The notes under the pieces were generated by a model, which saw only the letters and a program-made list of their open reading frames with translations, ran no database searches and was not told the DNA's origin. Of a DNA stretch of 64,000 bases, positions 55,358 through 64,000 are shown in pieces. The stretch lies in contig NZ_CP050022.2 in the NCBI RefSeq assembly GCF_011602485.2, positions 620,001-684,000 of the forward strand. Direction: 5' to 3'. This DNA comes from Bradyrhizobium sp. 1(2017). Lineage in GTDB: Bacteria > Pseudomonadota > Alphaproteobacteria > Rhizobiales > Xanthobacteraceae. The position numbers and the translations under genes are program-made. How positions within the stretch are numbered: the stretch's first letter is position 1; each line of letters opens with the position of its first letter.

Positions 55358-56314
<957 letters not shown>

Positions 56315-56331
56315 GCCCTGGAGCCTAGCGC

Positions 56332-56478
56332 CTATTTCTTGAGAAACTTGTCAGGCGGGATCGTCACCGTCATTTCCCGCGGCTTTGGAGTGACGAAGTT
56401 CGCCAGCGCGAAGAGCACGCCATAGACGATGCCGGCGATCACGGCGACGACCGTCAGGAAGCGGAACAGGCTCGGCAT
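56332..56478 (-). CDS. 48-residue single-pass membrane protein
   Basis: Short frame MPSLFRFLTVVAVIAGIVYG...DKFLKK. One transmembrane helix (about 8-27), then a Pro/basic tail. It lies between the divergent xerD and aroK genes, 17 bp from xerD and in its direction. In-frame length, hydrophobic pattern and conserved position support a real gene. Function unknown. Confidence 0.7.
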   Translation of the reverse strand: MPSLFRFLTVVAVIAGIVYGVLFALANFVTPKPREMTVTIPPDKFLKK

Positions 56479-56639
56479 CGGGAAAGGTCTCGGGGCGTGG
56501 CAAATTAACCAATGAAATCATCCAACATGTTCGCCGTTTCGTGGCAAGAGTCCTCTGGCGAGGGCCCCGTTGGGGTCGTATAGGTGGCCAAAGCATGCCG
56601 CCCAGGCGGCAGATCGAGCGAGATCCAGTCGAGCGAGAC

Positions 56640-57251
56640 ATGTCCGACGCCGCGTTGCCGCTATCCGGTTCGCCTGAGGCCGACATCCTGTCGGCGCTCG
56701 GGGCGCGCTCGGTCGTGCTCGTCGGCATGATGGGGGTGGGTAAATCCACCATCGGCCGCCGCATGGCGGCGCGGCTCAAGCTGCCCTTCGTCGATGCCGA
56801 CACCGAGATCGAGGCGGCGGCCGGCATGACCATACCGGAAATCTTCGAGCGCCATGGCGAGCCGCATTTCCGCGACGGCGAGGCCCGCGTGATCGCGCGG
56901 CTGCTGGACGGCGGCCCGATCGTGCTCGCGACCGGCGGCGGCGCCTTCATGCGCGAGGAGACCCGCGCGCGCATCGCCGCGAAAGCGGTCTCGCTCTGGC
57001 TCAAGGCGGACCACGACGTCATCATGCGCCGGGTGCGGCGCCGTGCCGATCGCCCGCTGCTCCAGACCGCCGATCCCGAGGGGACCGTGACGCGCCTGCT
57101 CACCGAGCGCGAGCCGGTCTATCGCCATGCCGACCTCACCATCGCCTCGCGCGACGTGCCGCACGACAAGATCGTCGAGGAATGCATCGAGACGCTGCAC
57201 GCCCATCTCTGCGGCGAACCACCTGTCGACGTTGCGAGTGCCGTACGATGA
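56640..57251 (+). CDS. aroK: Shikimate kinase
   Basis: 203 residues. P-loop GMMGVGKST (29-37); ATGGGAF is the shikimate-binding glycine motif. Phosphorylates shikimate for aromatic synthesis. ATG 56640 is chosen for the usual length; ATG 56595 (with AGGTGG upstream) would add 15 residues. It overlaps aroB by four bases. Confidence 0.93.
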   Translation: MSDAALPLSGSPEADILSALGARSVVLVGMMGVGKSTIGRRMAARLKLPFVDADTEIEAAAGMTIPEIFERHGEPHFRDGEARVIARLLDGGPIVLATGGGAFMREETRARIAAKAVSLWLKADHDVIMRRVRRRADRPLLQTADPEGTVTRLLTEREPVYRHADLTIASRDVPHDKIVEECIETLHAHLCGEPPVDVASAVR

Positions 57252-58390
57252 CTGCGCCGTTGAAACATTCGGATCCCGTGAACGTGGACGTCGCCCTTGG
57301 CGACCGCGCCTATGACATCGTCATCGGCCGCGGCGTGCTGGCCTCGCTCGGCGAGCGCGTCGCACGCCTCCGTCCGGGCGTGCGCACGGCCATCGTGACG
57401 GACCGCACCGTTGCAAAGCACTGGCTCGGGCCCACCGAGGCATCGCTTGCCGCTGCCGGCATTCCGACGTCGCGCATCGTGGTCGAGGAGGGCGAGATCT
57501 CCAAGACCTATGCCGGCCTGGAGAAGGTCAGCGAGGCCCTGATCGCCGCCAAGATCGAGCGCAACGATCTCGTCATCGCGCTCGGCGGCGGCGTGGTCGG
57601 CGACCTCGCCGGCTTTGCGGCAGCAATCCTGCGCCGCGGCGTCGATTTCGTGCAGGTGCCGACCTCGCTGCTGGCGCAGGTCGATTCCTCCGTCGGCGGC
57701 AAGACCGGCATCAATTCGCCGCAGGGCAAGAACCTGCTCGGCGCCTTCCACCAGCCGGTGCTGGTGATCGCCGACACCGCCGTGCTCGACACGCTGTCGC
57801 CGCGGCAATTCCGCGCCGGCTATGCCGAGGTCGCCAAATATGGCGTGCTCGGCGACGAGGCCTTCTTCGCCTGGCTGGAGAAGAACCATGCCGACATCTT
57901 CAAGGGTGGCGCGGCGCGCGAGCACGCGATCGCGACCTCCTGCCGCGCCAAGGCCGGTGTCGTCTCGCGCGACGAGCGCGAGACCGGCGAGCGCGCGCTG
58001 CTCAATCTCGGTCACACCTTCGGCCATGCGCTGGAAGCGGCGACCGGCTTCTCCGACCGCCTCTTCCATGGCGAGGGCGTCGCGATCGGCATGACCCTGG
58101 CGGCGCAGTTCTCGGCGAAGCTCGGCATGATCGGCGAGCTTGAGGCGGCCCGCGTCGAGCGACATCTGGTCGAGGCCGGCCTGCCGACGCGCTTGCAGGA
58201 CATCGCGGGCTTTGCGCAGGAAGGCCTTGCCGATGCCGACGCGCTGATGGCGCTGATGGCGCAGGACAAGAAGGTCAAGCGCGGCAAGCTCACCTTCATC
58301 CTGCTGGAAGCGGTGGGACGCGCCGTCATCGCCAAGGACGTCGAGCCGGCTTTGGTGCGCGATTTCCTGCAGGCGAAATTATCGCAGTGA
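57248..58390 (+). CDS. aroB: 3-dehydroquinate synthase
   Basis: 380 residues. GGGVVGDLAGFAAAILRRG (NAD-binding) and the zinc ligands in EVAKYGVLGDE, HTFGHALEAATGFSD and the HGEGVAIGM loop are present. ATGA overlap with aroK couples translation. Confidence 0.96.
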   Translation: MTAPLKHSDPVNVDVALGDRAYDIVIGRGVLASLGERVARLRPGVRTAIVTDRTVAKHWLGPTEASLAAAGIPTSRIVVEEGEISKTYAGLEKVSEALIAAKIERNDLVIALGGGVVGDLAGFAAAILRRGVDFVQVPTSLLAQVDSSVGGKTGINSPQGKNLLGAFHQPVLVIADTAVLDTLSPRQFRAGYAEVAKYGVLGDEAFFAWLEKNHADIFKGGAAREHAIATSCRAKAGVVSRDERETGERALLNLGHTFGHALEAATGFSDRLFHGEGVAIGMTLAAQFSAKLGMIGELEAARVERHLVEAGLPTRLQDIAGFAQEGLADADALMALMAQDKKVKRGKLTFILLEAVGRAVIAKDVEPALVRDFLQAKLSQ

Positions 58391-58457
58391 TGGCAGGACC
58401 GTCTGGATCGGCTGGCTCCGAAGCGGCGCGGCAGCTCGAGGTGGTCGCGAGGCAAAC

Positions 58458-59810
58458 ATGAGCTCGATCTCGATCAATCTGCTGCTTGCGGTCCTCCTGC
58501 TCGCCGCCAATGCATTTTACGTGGCAGCCGAATTTGCGCTCGTGAAGAGCCGCGGCTTTCGCGTCAAGGCCATGGTCGAGCAGAACCGCTTCGGCGCGCG
58601 CCTGCTGCAGACCATGATGGGAAACATCGAATCCTATCTCGCCTGCTGCCAGCTCGGCATCACCATGGCGTCCCTCGGTCTCGGCTGGATCGGCGAGCCG
58701 ACCGTGTCCGCGCTGCTGAGCCCGATCCTGCGCCCGCTCGGATTGTCGGAGGCCACGCTGCACTTCACCTCCTTCGTGGCGGGCTTTCTGGTCTTCTCCT
58801 CGCTGCACATCGTCATCGGCGAACAGGTGCCGAAGACGCTCGCGATCAGGGAGCCGATGCCGGTGTCGCAGTGGATCGCGTATCCGCTTCATGCCTCCTA
58901 TCTGGTGTTCTACCCGCTGAGCTGGTGTCTCAACGCGGCGTCCGGCGCGATCCTGCGTCTGATCGGCGTCCAGGAGTTTTCGCAGCACGAGATCCTGACG
59001 GATTCCGAGATCGAAGGGCTGGTCGAGGAATCGGCCGTGCACGGCAAGATCGAAAGCGGTGAGGCCGAGTACATTCACAACGTCTTCCGCCTCGGCGAGC
59101 TGACGGTGTCCGACGTGATGGTTCACCGCACCGCCATGGTGATGATCAATGCAGACCTGCCGCCGGAGGAGCTGGTGCGCGAGGTGCTGGCCACCGAATA
59201 CACGCGCATTCCGCTGTGGCGCGACAAGTCGGAGAACATCATCGGCATTCTTCACGCCAAGGATCTGTTGCGGGCCATCCGCGCCTCGGAAGGCGATACC
59301 TCGCGCATCGACGTCACCACCATCATGCTGCCGCCCTGGTTCGTGCCGGAGATGCGGCCGATATCCCAGCAGCTCAAGGCGTTCCGCCGCCGCAAGACCC
59401 ATTTCGCGCTCGTCGTCGACGAGTATGGCGAGGTCGAAGGCCTTGTGACGCTGGAAGACATTTTGGAGGAGATCGTCGGCGACATCTCCGACGAGCATGA
59501 CGTGGTGGTCGCCGGCGTCCGTCGCCAGCCCGACGGCTCCGTCGTGGTCGACGGCTCGGTGCCGATCCGCGATCTCAACCGCGCGCTCGACTGGCACCTG
59601 CCCGACGAGGAGGCGACCACGGTTGCGGGCCTCGTCATTCACGAGGCGCGTTCGATCCCCGATCGCGGCCAGAGTTTCACCTTTCACGGCTTCCGCTTCC
59701 GCGTCCTCCGCCGCGAGCGCAACCGCATCACCGCGCTCCGTATTTCACCGGTGGCGCGCGAGGCGGAGCTGGAAGAGGTGAAGCCGAGAAGGGCCGGAAC
59801 GTCGTTTTGA
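58458..59810 (+). CDS. CNNM/CorC-type hemolysin-family membrane protein
   Basis: 450 residues. An N-terminal CNNM domain (DUF21, about 1-190, several helices), a CBS pair (about 215-345; HRTAMVMINAD...ARDLLRAIRAS; FALVVDEYGEVEGLVTLEDILEEIVG) and a C-terminal CorC_HlyC domain. Divalent-cation (Mg/Co) efflux or control is likely. It follows aroB on the same strand. Confidence 0.9.
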   Translation: MSSISINLLLAVLLLAANAFYVAAEFALVKSRGFRVKAMVEQNRFGARLLQTMMGNIESYLACCQLGITMASLGLGWIGEPTVSALLSPILRPLGLSEATLHFTSFVAGFLVFSSLHIVIGEQVPKTLAIREPMPVSQWIAYPLHASYLVFYPLSWCLNAASGAILRLIGVQEFSQHEILTDSEIEGLVEESAVHGKIESGEAEYIHNVFRLGELTVSDVMVHRTAMVMINADLPPEELVREVLATEYTRIPLWRDKSENIIGILHAKDLLRAIRASEGDTSRIDVTTIMLPPWFVPEMRPISQQLKAFRRRKTHFALVVDEYGEVEGLVTLEDILEEIVGDISDEHDVVVAGVRRQPDGSVVVDGSVPIRDLNRALDWHLPDEEATTVAGLVIHEARSIPDRGQSFTFHGFRFRVLRRERNRITALRISPVAREAELEEVKPRRAGTSF

Positions 59811-59829
59811 CGCACGGTAGACCGTCATC

Positions 59830-59928
59830 GTCCGCGAGGGCGGACGATCCAGCCCCCCGCGGCGGTCCGGTTCTGGCCGCGCCGTCTCGGAGCACTGCAT
59901 GCTCCGCCCCGTGCGCAATTGCGCACGA
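59830..59928. repeat. REP-like element with a TGCGCAATTGCGCA palindrome
   Basis: Between convergent genes. CGTCATCGTCCGC...GGACGATCCAGC opens it; GTGCGCAATTGCGCAC (59911-59926) closes it. The core matches palindromes at 1107 and 61025. Confidence 0.65.
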
Positions 59929-60204
59929 CTAGCTCCCGCCTTCCCCCGGGGCCTGCGCATGGATCGCCAGCGCATGCACGCCGCCGGAGAGTTCCGCGGC
60001 CAGTGCCGAATTTATCATGCGATGGCGGTCGACCCGGGTCTTCCCTTTGAAGGCCGCAGATACGATATAAACACGGAAGTGCGTCTCGCCGCTCGGCCGA
60101 TGCCCGGCGTGGCCCTCATGCAAATGTGACTCGTCGACCACCTGCAGGCTTTCCGGCGTGAAAGCTTCCTGCAACTTGTTGCTGATAGTGTCTCGCATAG
60201 CCAT
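59929..60204 (-). CDS. bolA: BolA-family protein
   Basis: About 91 residues from ATG 60204 (other ATGs at 60213 and 60198). The BolA core is VVDESHLHEGHAGHRPSGETHFRV and the RHRMINSALAAELSGGVHALAI helix. BolA proteins pair with monothiol glutaredoxins in iron-sulfur handling. Divergent from the J-domain gene. Confidence 0.92.
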   Translation of the reverse strand: MAMRDTISNKLQEAFTPESLQVVDESHLHEGHAGHRPSGETHFRVYIVSAAFKGKTRVDRHRMINSALAAELSGGVHALAIHAQAPGEGGS

Positions 60205-60331
60205 GTGTGCCATTAAGGTGCGCGATCGCACCCCGTCAATACCCGGGAGTCCTAGGCAATCGCGACCGGGTGCTCAGCTAATTGCAATGTCAAGACTTGA
60301 AGGTTTTTGCATTGCGTAGTCAAAGTCAGCC

Positions 60332-60964
60332 ATGCCGATCGATTCATCAAAGTTCTTCGACTCCATCCGCGTGAAGCCGCGGGGCAAGCAGCCGGAAGTG
60401 AAGCCGCGCGACACCGTGGTGGCTTGCGAGTGGGCCGGCTGCCAGAACAAGGGCGCGCATCGTGCACCCAAGGGTCGCGAGAACCAGCGCGAGTACTGGC
60501 ACTTCTGCCTGGACCACGTGCGCGAGTACAACCAGAACTACAATTTCTTCTCCGGCATGAATGCCGACGCCGTCGCGCGCTACCAGAAGGACGCGCTCAC
60601 GGGCCATCGTCCGACCTGGAAGATGGGCGCCAATGGCGGCAAGAAGGGCTCGGAAGCCGAGATCGACATGGCGTCCGATCCGTTCAGCATGTTCAGCGAG
60701 ATCAACGGCCGCGCCAGCTGGCGCAAGGGACCGGAGGCCGAGCCCAAGGCCGAGACGCGCAAGGTGATGAACGCCGAGCGCAAGGCGCTCCTGGTCATGG
60801 GCCTCGGCCCCAGCGCCACGCTCGCCGACGTCAAGACCAAGTACAAGGCGCTGGTGAAGCAGCACCACCCCGACGCCAATGGTGGCGACCGCTCCACCGA
60901 AGATCGTCTGATCGAGATCATCAAGGCGTATAATTATCTGAAGACGGTGGTGCGGGAGGCGTAA
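60332..60964 (+). CDS. J-domain (DnaJ-like) protein
   Basis: 210 residues. The C-terminal J domain holds HPD in KQHHPDANGG. Upstream is a Cys/His region (CEWAGCQNKGAHRAPK; HFCLDHVREYNQNYNFFSG) that could bind zinc. Probable DnaK co-chaperone of the group found next to bolA in alphaproteobacteria. Confidence 0.92.
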   Translation: MPIDSSKFFDSIRVKPRGKQPEVKPRDTVVACEWAGCQNKGAHRAPKGRENQREYWHFCLDHVREYNQNYNFFSGMNADAVARYQKDALTGHRPTWKMGANGGKKGSEAEIDMASDPFSMFSEINGRASWRKGPEAEPKAETRKVMNAERKALLVMGLGPSATLADVKTKYKALVKQHHPDANGGDRSTEDRLIEIIKAYNYLKTVVREA

Positions 60965-61010
60965 GGTCTTCGCACTCCACGCATAAGCACTTTGGCGCTA
61001 CACCCTAGGT

Positions 61011-61170
61011 GTCGTCCCGGCCTAGTGCGCAATTGCGCACGGGGGCCGGGACCCATAACCCCAGGGTGCAGCTTGGCGAAGACTCGCAGTGAAGGAGTCT
61101 TCCCGCGGTATTCACACCGCCTCTCACCGAAAGATCACGCGGTATGGGTCCCGGCCTTCGCCGGGACGAC
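61011..61170. repeat. REP-like inverted pair before the citrate synthase genes
   Basis: Left unit GTCGTCCCGGCC...GGGACCCATA (61011-61057) contains GTGCGCAATTGCGCAC (61025-61040). Right unit TATGGGTCCC...GGGACGAC is 61143-61170. The pair lies between convergent genes. Confidence 0.8.
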
Positions 61171-61220
61171 GACGGAGTGATTGGCTCCGCCATCGCGCCT
61201 CGCCCATCCGCGCGACTTCA

Positions 61221-62315
61221 TCACGCCTCCGGCATCGCCCCCACATAGGATGAACTCGGCCGGATCAAGCGCCCCGTCCGCTGCTGCTCGCGCGCATGCG
61301 CCGTCCAGCCAGCGGCGCGCGCCACGGCGAAGATCGGCGTGAACGCCTGCCTTGGGATCGCGAGCGCGTCGAGCAGGATCGCGGTGAAGAACTCCACATT
61401 GGTCTCCAGCGGCCGGTCCGGGTTCTTCTTCTGCAACGCTGAGCGGATATAGGCCTCGACCTCGCCGGCAAATGGCAGATCGGTGCCGTTGGACGCCAGT
61501 GCCTCGACCGCGGTCTTCAGCACGTCGGCGCGCGGGTCGCGCACGCGATAGACGCGGTGACCGAAGCCCATCATCCGCTCGCCGCGTGCCAGCGCTGCAT
61601 CGATCCAGGGCTGGATGCGCTCGCGCGAGCCGATCGCGTCGAGCATTTCCAGCACCGGCTCCGGCGCCCCGCCATGCAGCGGGCCCGTGAGTGCGCAGTA
61701 ACCGGCGGTGACGGCGGCAAACAGGTCGGCCTGCGTCGAAGCCACCACGCGTGCGGTGAAAGTCGATGCGTTCATGCCGTGGTCGCTGGCGGTGACGAGA
61801 TAGGCGTCGAGCGCGGTGACCTCGCGCGCTGCAGGCGTGCGCCCGTGCAGCATGCTCAGCGTGTCGGCGGCGTGGCTGGCGCTCGGATCGGGCGCAACGG
61901 GCTCCAGACCCTTGGCACGACGGACCAGCGCGCCTGCGATCACCGGAAACGCGCCGACGATGGTGGCCTCGTGTTCGAGGCCGTGCTCGGCGCGAAGCCC
62001 CGCGACCGCCGCGCGAAACCCGTCGACGATGCCCATGCCCTTCATCGACGGCAACAGCTCCGGCAATCGCGCAAAGGCGCGCTCGCGCGCGGTACCCAGG
62101 CTCGCCCGCACATTGGCTTCGCTCAAGCTGGTCTCGCTGGCGCCGTTCCAGAGCCGGGCAGTGACGCCCTCGAAGCTCGATTTGGCCGCGAGGCTGCCAA
62201 CATGCTCGCCGGCGATGATCAGTTCGCCGCGCACGCCATCGACATGGCTCAGCACGGTCTCGGCCGCGGGAACGCCGTCCAGCCCGATCTGGCTTTTGGT
62301 GAGGTGGATGTTCAT
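61221..62315 (-). CDS. Citrate/2-methylcitrate synthase-like protein
   Basis: 364 residues of the short citrate-synthase family. His179 (DHGMN), His214 (GPLHGGAPE) and His253 (GFGHRVYR) are present. At the general-base position the usual Asp (NVDF) is Glu308 (NVEFF). It may still condense acetyl-CoA or propionyl-CoA with oxaloacetate, or have changed function. GGAG precedes ATG 62315. Divergent from the HTH-fused paralogue. Confidence 0.85.
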   Translation of the reverse strand: MNIHLTKSQIGLDGVPAAETVLSHVDGVRGELIIAGEHVGSLAAKSSFEGVTARLWNGASETSLSEANVRASLGTARERAFARLPELLPSMKGMGIVDGFRAAVAGLRAEHGLEHEATIVGAFPVIAGALVRRAKGLEPVAPDPSASHAADTLSMLHGRTPAAREVTALDAYLVTASDHGMNASTFTARVVASTQADLFAAVTAGYCALTGPLHGGAPEPVLEMLDAIGSRERIQPWIDAALARGERMMGFGHRVYRVRDPRADVLKTAVEALASNGTDLPFAGEVEAYIRSALQKKNPDRPLETNVEFFTAILLDALAIPRQAFTPIFAVARAAGWTAHAREQQRTGRLIRPSSSYVGAMPEA

Positions 62316-62364
62316 GGCCCAATCTCCTTTGCACTGCACCCAGCGAAAGGTCGGGCCTCTCGAC

Positions 62365-62394
62365 AGATTGATCAATCTTGATTACATAAATCAA
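62365..62394. promoter_or_regulatory. Candidate operators between the divergent citrate synthase genes
   Basis: AGATTGATCAATCT (62365-62378), a perfect 14-bp palindrome, abuts TTGATT-ACATA-AATCAA (62378-62394). Both share TTGAT/ATCAA half-sites and lie just before ATG 62396. They would suit the HTH domain of the fused protein; the link is inferred. Confidence 0.6.
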
Positions 62395-62395
62395 T

Positions 62396-63616
62396 ATGAA
62401 TAATTCCAGCGAGCTTTACCTCTCCGCCCGGGAAGCCGCGGCCGAGCTCGCGATCTCGCCGGCCACGCTCTACGCCTATGTCAGCCGCGGCCTGATCCGC
62501 TCCGAGCCGACCCCGGATTCGCGCAAAAACCGCTACCGCGCAGAAGACGTCCGGGCCCTCAAGGAACGGCGGGTGCCGTCGCCGGAGCCGCGGGGCCTGC
62601 GCAGCTTCGACGCTGATCTGCCGGTGATGGATACGGAGATCTCCACCATCACCGAAGAGGGCGCGATCTATCGCGGCGTCAATTGCGTCGACCTCGCCGA
62701 GAACGACACGCTGGAGCACACAGCAACGCTGTTATGGGACGTCTCCGGCGTCGATCCGTTCGCGCCCGGCAATCTGCCGCTATTGTCCGAGGAAATGCGC
62801 ACGATCGGGCAGGCCGCGCGCCGGGCCGCGCCGATCGACCGCGCCGTCGCGGTGCTCGCGCTGGCCGCGAGCGCCGATCCCCGTGCTTTCACCCGCGCGC
62901 CCGACGGCCGCGCGCTGGTCGGCGCGCGCATCGTCCGCCTGCTGGTCGCGACCATGCTCAATGCCGAGCCGTCGGCCGAGCCGCTGCATCAGCAGGTTGC
63001 CAGGGTTTGGGCCGCGGACAACAAGCATGCGCCCGATCTGGTCCGCCGCGCGCTGGTGCTGCTCGCGGACCATGAGCTGAACGCGTCGACCTTCACCGCG
63101 CGCTGCGCCGCCTCGACCGGCCTCAATCTCTACGACTCCGTGATCGCCGGCCTTGCGGCGCTGAAAGGGCCCAAGCATGGCGGCGCCGGCGTGCTGGCCT
63201 CCCAGCTCGTGAAGACGCTGATCGATCGCGACGTCGAGCCGATGGTGCGCGAGCGCGTCGCGCTCGGCGAGCGTTTTGCCGGCTTCGGCCATGGCGTCTA
63301 CAAGCGCGGCGATCCCCGTGCGCAATCGCTGCTCAACGCCCTGTCGCGCGCCGGCGCACCGCGAAAGTTCACGCGCGAAGTGCCGGAACGGATCGCGGAG
63401 GCAACCGGCGAGTTCGTCAACATCGACTATGCCCTCGCCGTGCTCGTGCACGCCTTGCGGCTGCCCGCCGGCAGCGAGCTCGCGCTGTTCGCGATGGCCC
63501 GCAGCGTCGGCTGGATTGCCCATGCCAGCGAGCAATTGCAGTTCGGCAAGCTGATCAGGCCGCGCGCACGGTATGTGGGCCCGGCGCCGGGGAGGCGGGC
63601 GGGGGGCGCGACTTAG
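62396..63616 (+). CDS. Helix-turn-helix domain fused to a citrate synthase fold
   Basis: 406 residues. Residues 8-56 are a MerR/excisionase-like HTH (SAREAAAELAISPATLYAYV). Residues 75-395 are a citrate synthase domain with His226 (DHELN), His261 (PKHGGA), His299 (GFGHGVYK) and Asp344 (NIDY). The Arg of GHRVY is Gly300. The catalytic Asp is kept here, unlike in the divergent paralogue. A DNA-binding, metabolite-sensing regulator of its own locus is a plausible role; no experimental function is known to me. Confidence 0.88.
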   Translation: MNNSSELYLSAREAAAELAISPATLYAYVSRGLIRSEPTPDSRKNRYRAEDVRALKERRVPSPEPRGLRSFDADLPVMDTEISTITEEGAIYRGVNCVDLAENDTLEHTATLLWDVSGVDPFAPGNLPLLSEEMRTIGQAARRAAPIDRAVAVLALAASADPRAFTRAPDGRALVGARIVRLLVATMLNAEPSAEPLHQQVARVWAADNKHAPDLVRRALVLLADHELNASTFTARCAASTGLNLYDSVIAGLAALKGPKHGGAGVLASQLVKTLIDRDVEPMVRERVALGERFAGFGHGVYKRGDPRAQSLLNALSRAGAPRKFTREVPERIAEATGEFVNIDYALAVLVHALRLPAGSELALFAMARSVGWIAHASEQLQFGKLIRPRARYVGPAPGRRAGGAT

Positions 63617-63643
63617 AACTTCTGTTAGCGCGCCGCTCTCCGC

Positions 63644-63660
63644 TGTCGTCCCTGCGAACG
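63644..63660. repeat. Truncated REP unit
   Basis: TGTCGTCCCTGCGAACG, the first 17 bp of the 29-bp arm at 31981, with the rest missing. It lies between the fused citrate synthase gene and the DedA gene. Confidence 0.7.
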
Positions 63661-63671
63661 ACGCCTGTTTC

Positions 63672-64000
63672 TCAGCCCCGCGGCGTCGCCGCCGCGCCAG
63701 CGCCGCCGTTCCGCCGCCGGCGATGGATCCACAGCGCCACCCCGACCACGATCGCGACGGCCACCACCGTCAAAATCCAGATGTGCTTGAACGGATGCCC
63801 ATGGTCCGGCAAGCCGAAATACTCGTGAAACGCCGACACCGCCAGCACGCCCGGCAGCACATGCGCCGGTGCCCAGGCCAGGATCGCCGGGATGTTCACA
63901 GCGTAGAATTTCGCCGGCGCCATCCCGAGTGCGCCGGCGGTCACAGGCACGAAGGCGCGGACCGGCGGCACGAAGCGGGCGAAGAAAACGGCCCAGGTGC
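63672..64000 (-). CDS. DedA-family membrane protein, C-terminal part (5' end outside window)
   Basis: The frame is open to the window edge. Visible: a FARFVPPVRAFVPVTAG segment (from about 63998), the DedA re-entrant helix motif, then a second helix (WILTVVAVAIVVGVALWI), and a basic, Gly/Ala-rich end. DedA proteins are undecaprenyl-phosphate or lipid flippase-like membrane proteins. The N-terminus cannot be seen. Confidence 0.85.
   Translation of the reverse strand, partial: TWAVFFARFVPPVRAFVPVTAGALGMAPAKFYAVNIPAILAWAPAHVLPGVLAVSAFHEYFGLPDHGHPFKHIWILTVVAVAIVVGVALWIHRRRRNGGAGAAATPRG

Overview
The window is about 64 kb of GC-rich chromosome from an alphaproteobacterium, very probably Bradyrhizobium or a close relative. 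Protein content supports this: an ACC deaminase gene divergent from an Lrp-type regulator, a PhaR/PhaA/PhaB polyhydroxybutyrate set, a DUF4167 protein, PtsP of the nitrogen PTS, UbiG next to LysC, and two amino-acid/amide (HAAT) ABC transporters. Intergenic palindromes of the GTCGTCCC...GGGACCCATA type also fit. This is an inference from gene content; no database was searched. Coding density is high, and I found no rRNA, tRNA, CRISPR array, insertion sequence or prophage.

Layout. 1-9.9 kb: 3' end of recQ, acdS/acdR, a carboxymuconolactone-decarboxylase-like protein, a PilZ-PAS-PAS-GGDEF cyclase, a putative outer-membrane protein, an esterase, a BCAT-type aminotransferase, a methyltransferase and phaR. 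10-18.4 kb: phaA, phaB, an EamA exporter, a flavin reductase, a DUF985 cupin, gloB, a methyltransferase, DUF4167 and prmC. 18.4-25.2 kb: a HIT protein, a HAAT ABC operon with a LivM-LivG fusion, a protein resembling the C-terminal domain of RNA polymerase alpha, and a MarR regulator; this block separates prmC from prfA. 25.2-31.6 kb: prfA, ptsP, lysC, a PH-domain membrane protein, ubiG. 31.6-42.5 kb: a GIY-YIG protein, an EamA transporter, the comF/grx/nitrilase/DUF1178 run, mutT, argJ, a parvulin and secA. 42.5-43.8 kb is gene-poor. 43.8-51.9 kb: an amide-utilisation cluster (MarR regulator, signal-less AmiC-type binding protein, amidase, and a complete UrtABCDE-like ABC transporter). 52-61 kb: an L,D-transpeptidase, accA, xerD, a 48-residue protein, aroK-aroB, a CNNM/CorC-type protein, bolA and a J-domain protein. 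61-64 kb: two divergent citrate-synthase-fold genes, one fused to a DNA-binding domain, then a partial DedA gene.

How the genes may work together. PhaA and PhaB supply the precursor for polyhydroxybutyrate, and PhaR represses that pathway. AcdS is probably controlled by AcdR. The amidase cluster looks self-contained: a transporter brings in an amide, the amidase hydrolyses it, and a MarR protein plus a cytoplasmic amide-binding protein could sense it. The most unusual locus is the divergent citrate synthase pair around 61.2-63.6 kb. There a winged/MerR-like helix-turn-helix is fused to a citrate synthase fold, with palindromic sites between the two genes, which suggests a metabolite-responsive regulator built from an enzyme. 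Many intergenic gaps, mostly at gene ends, carry REP-like palindromes.
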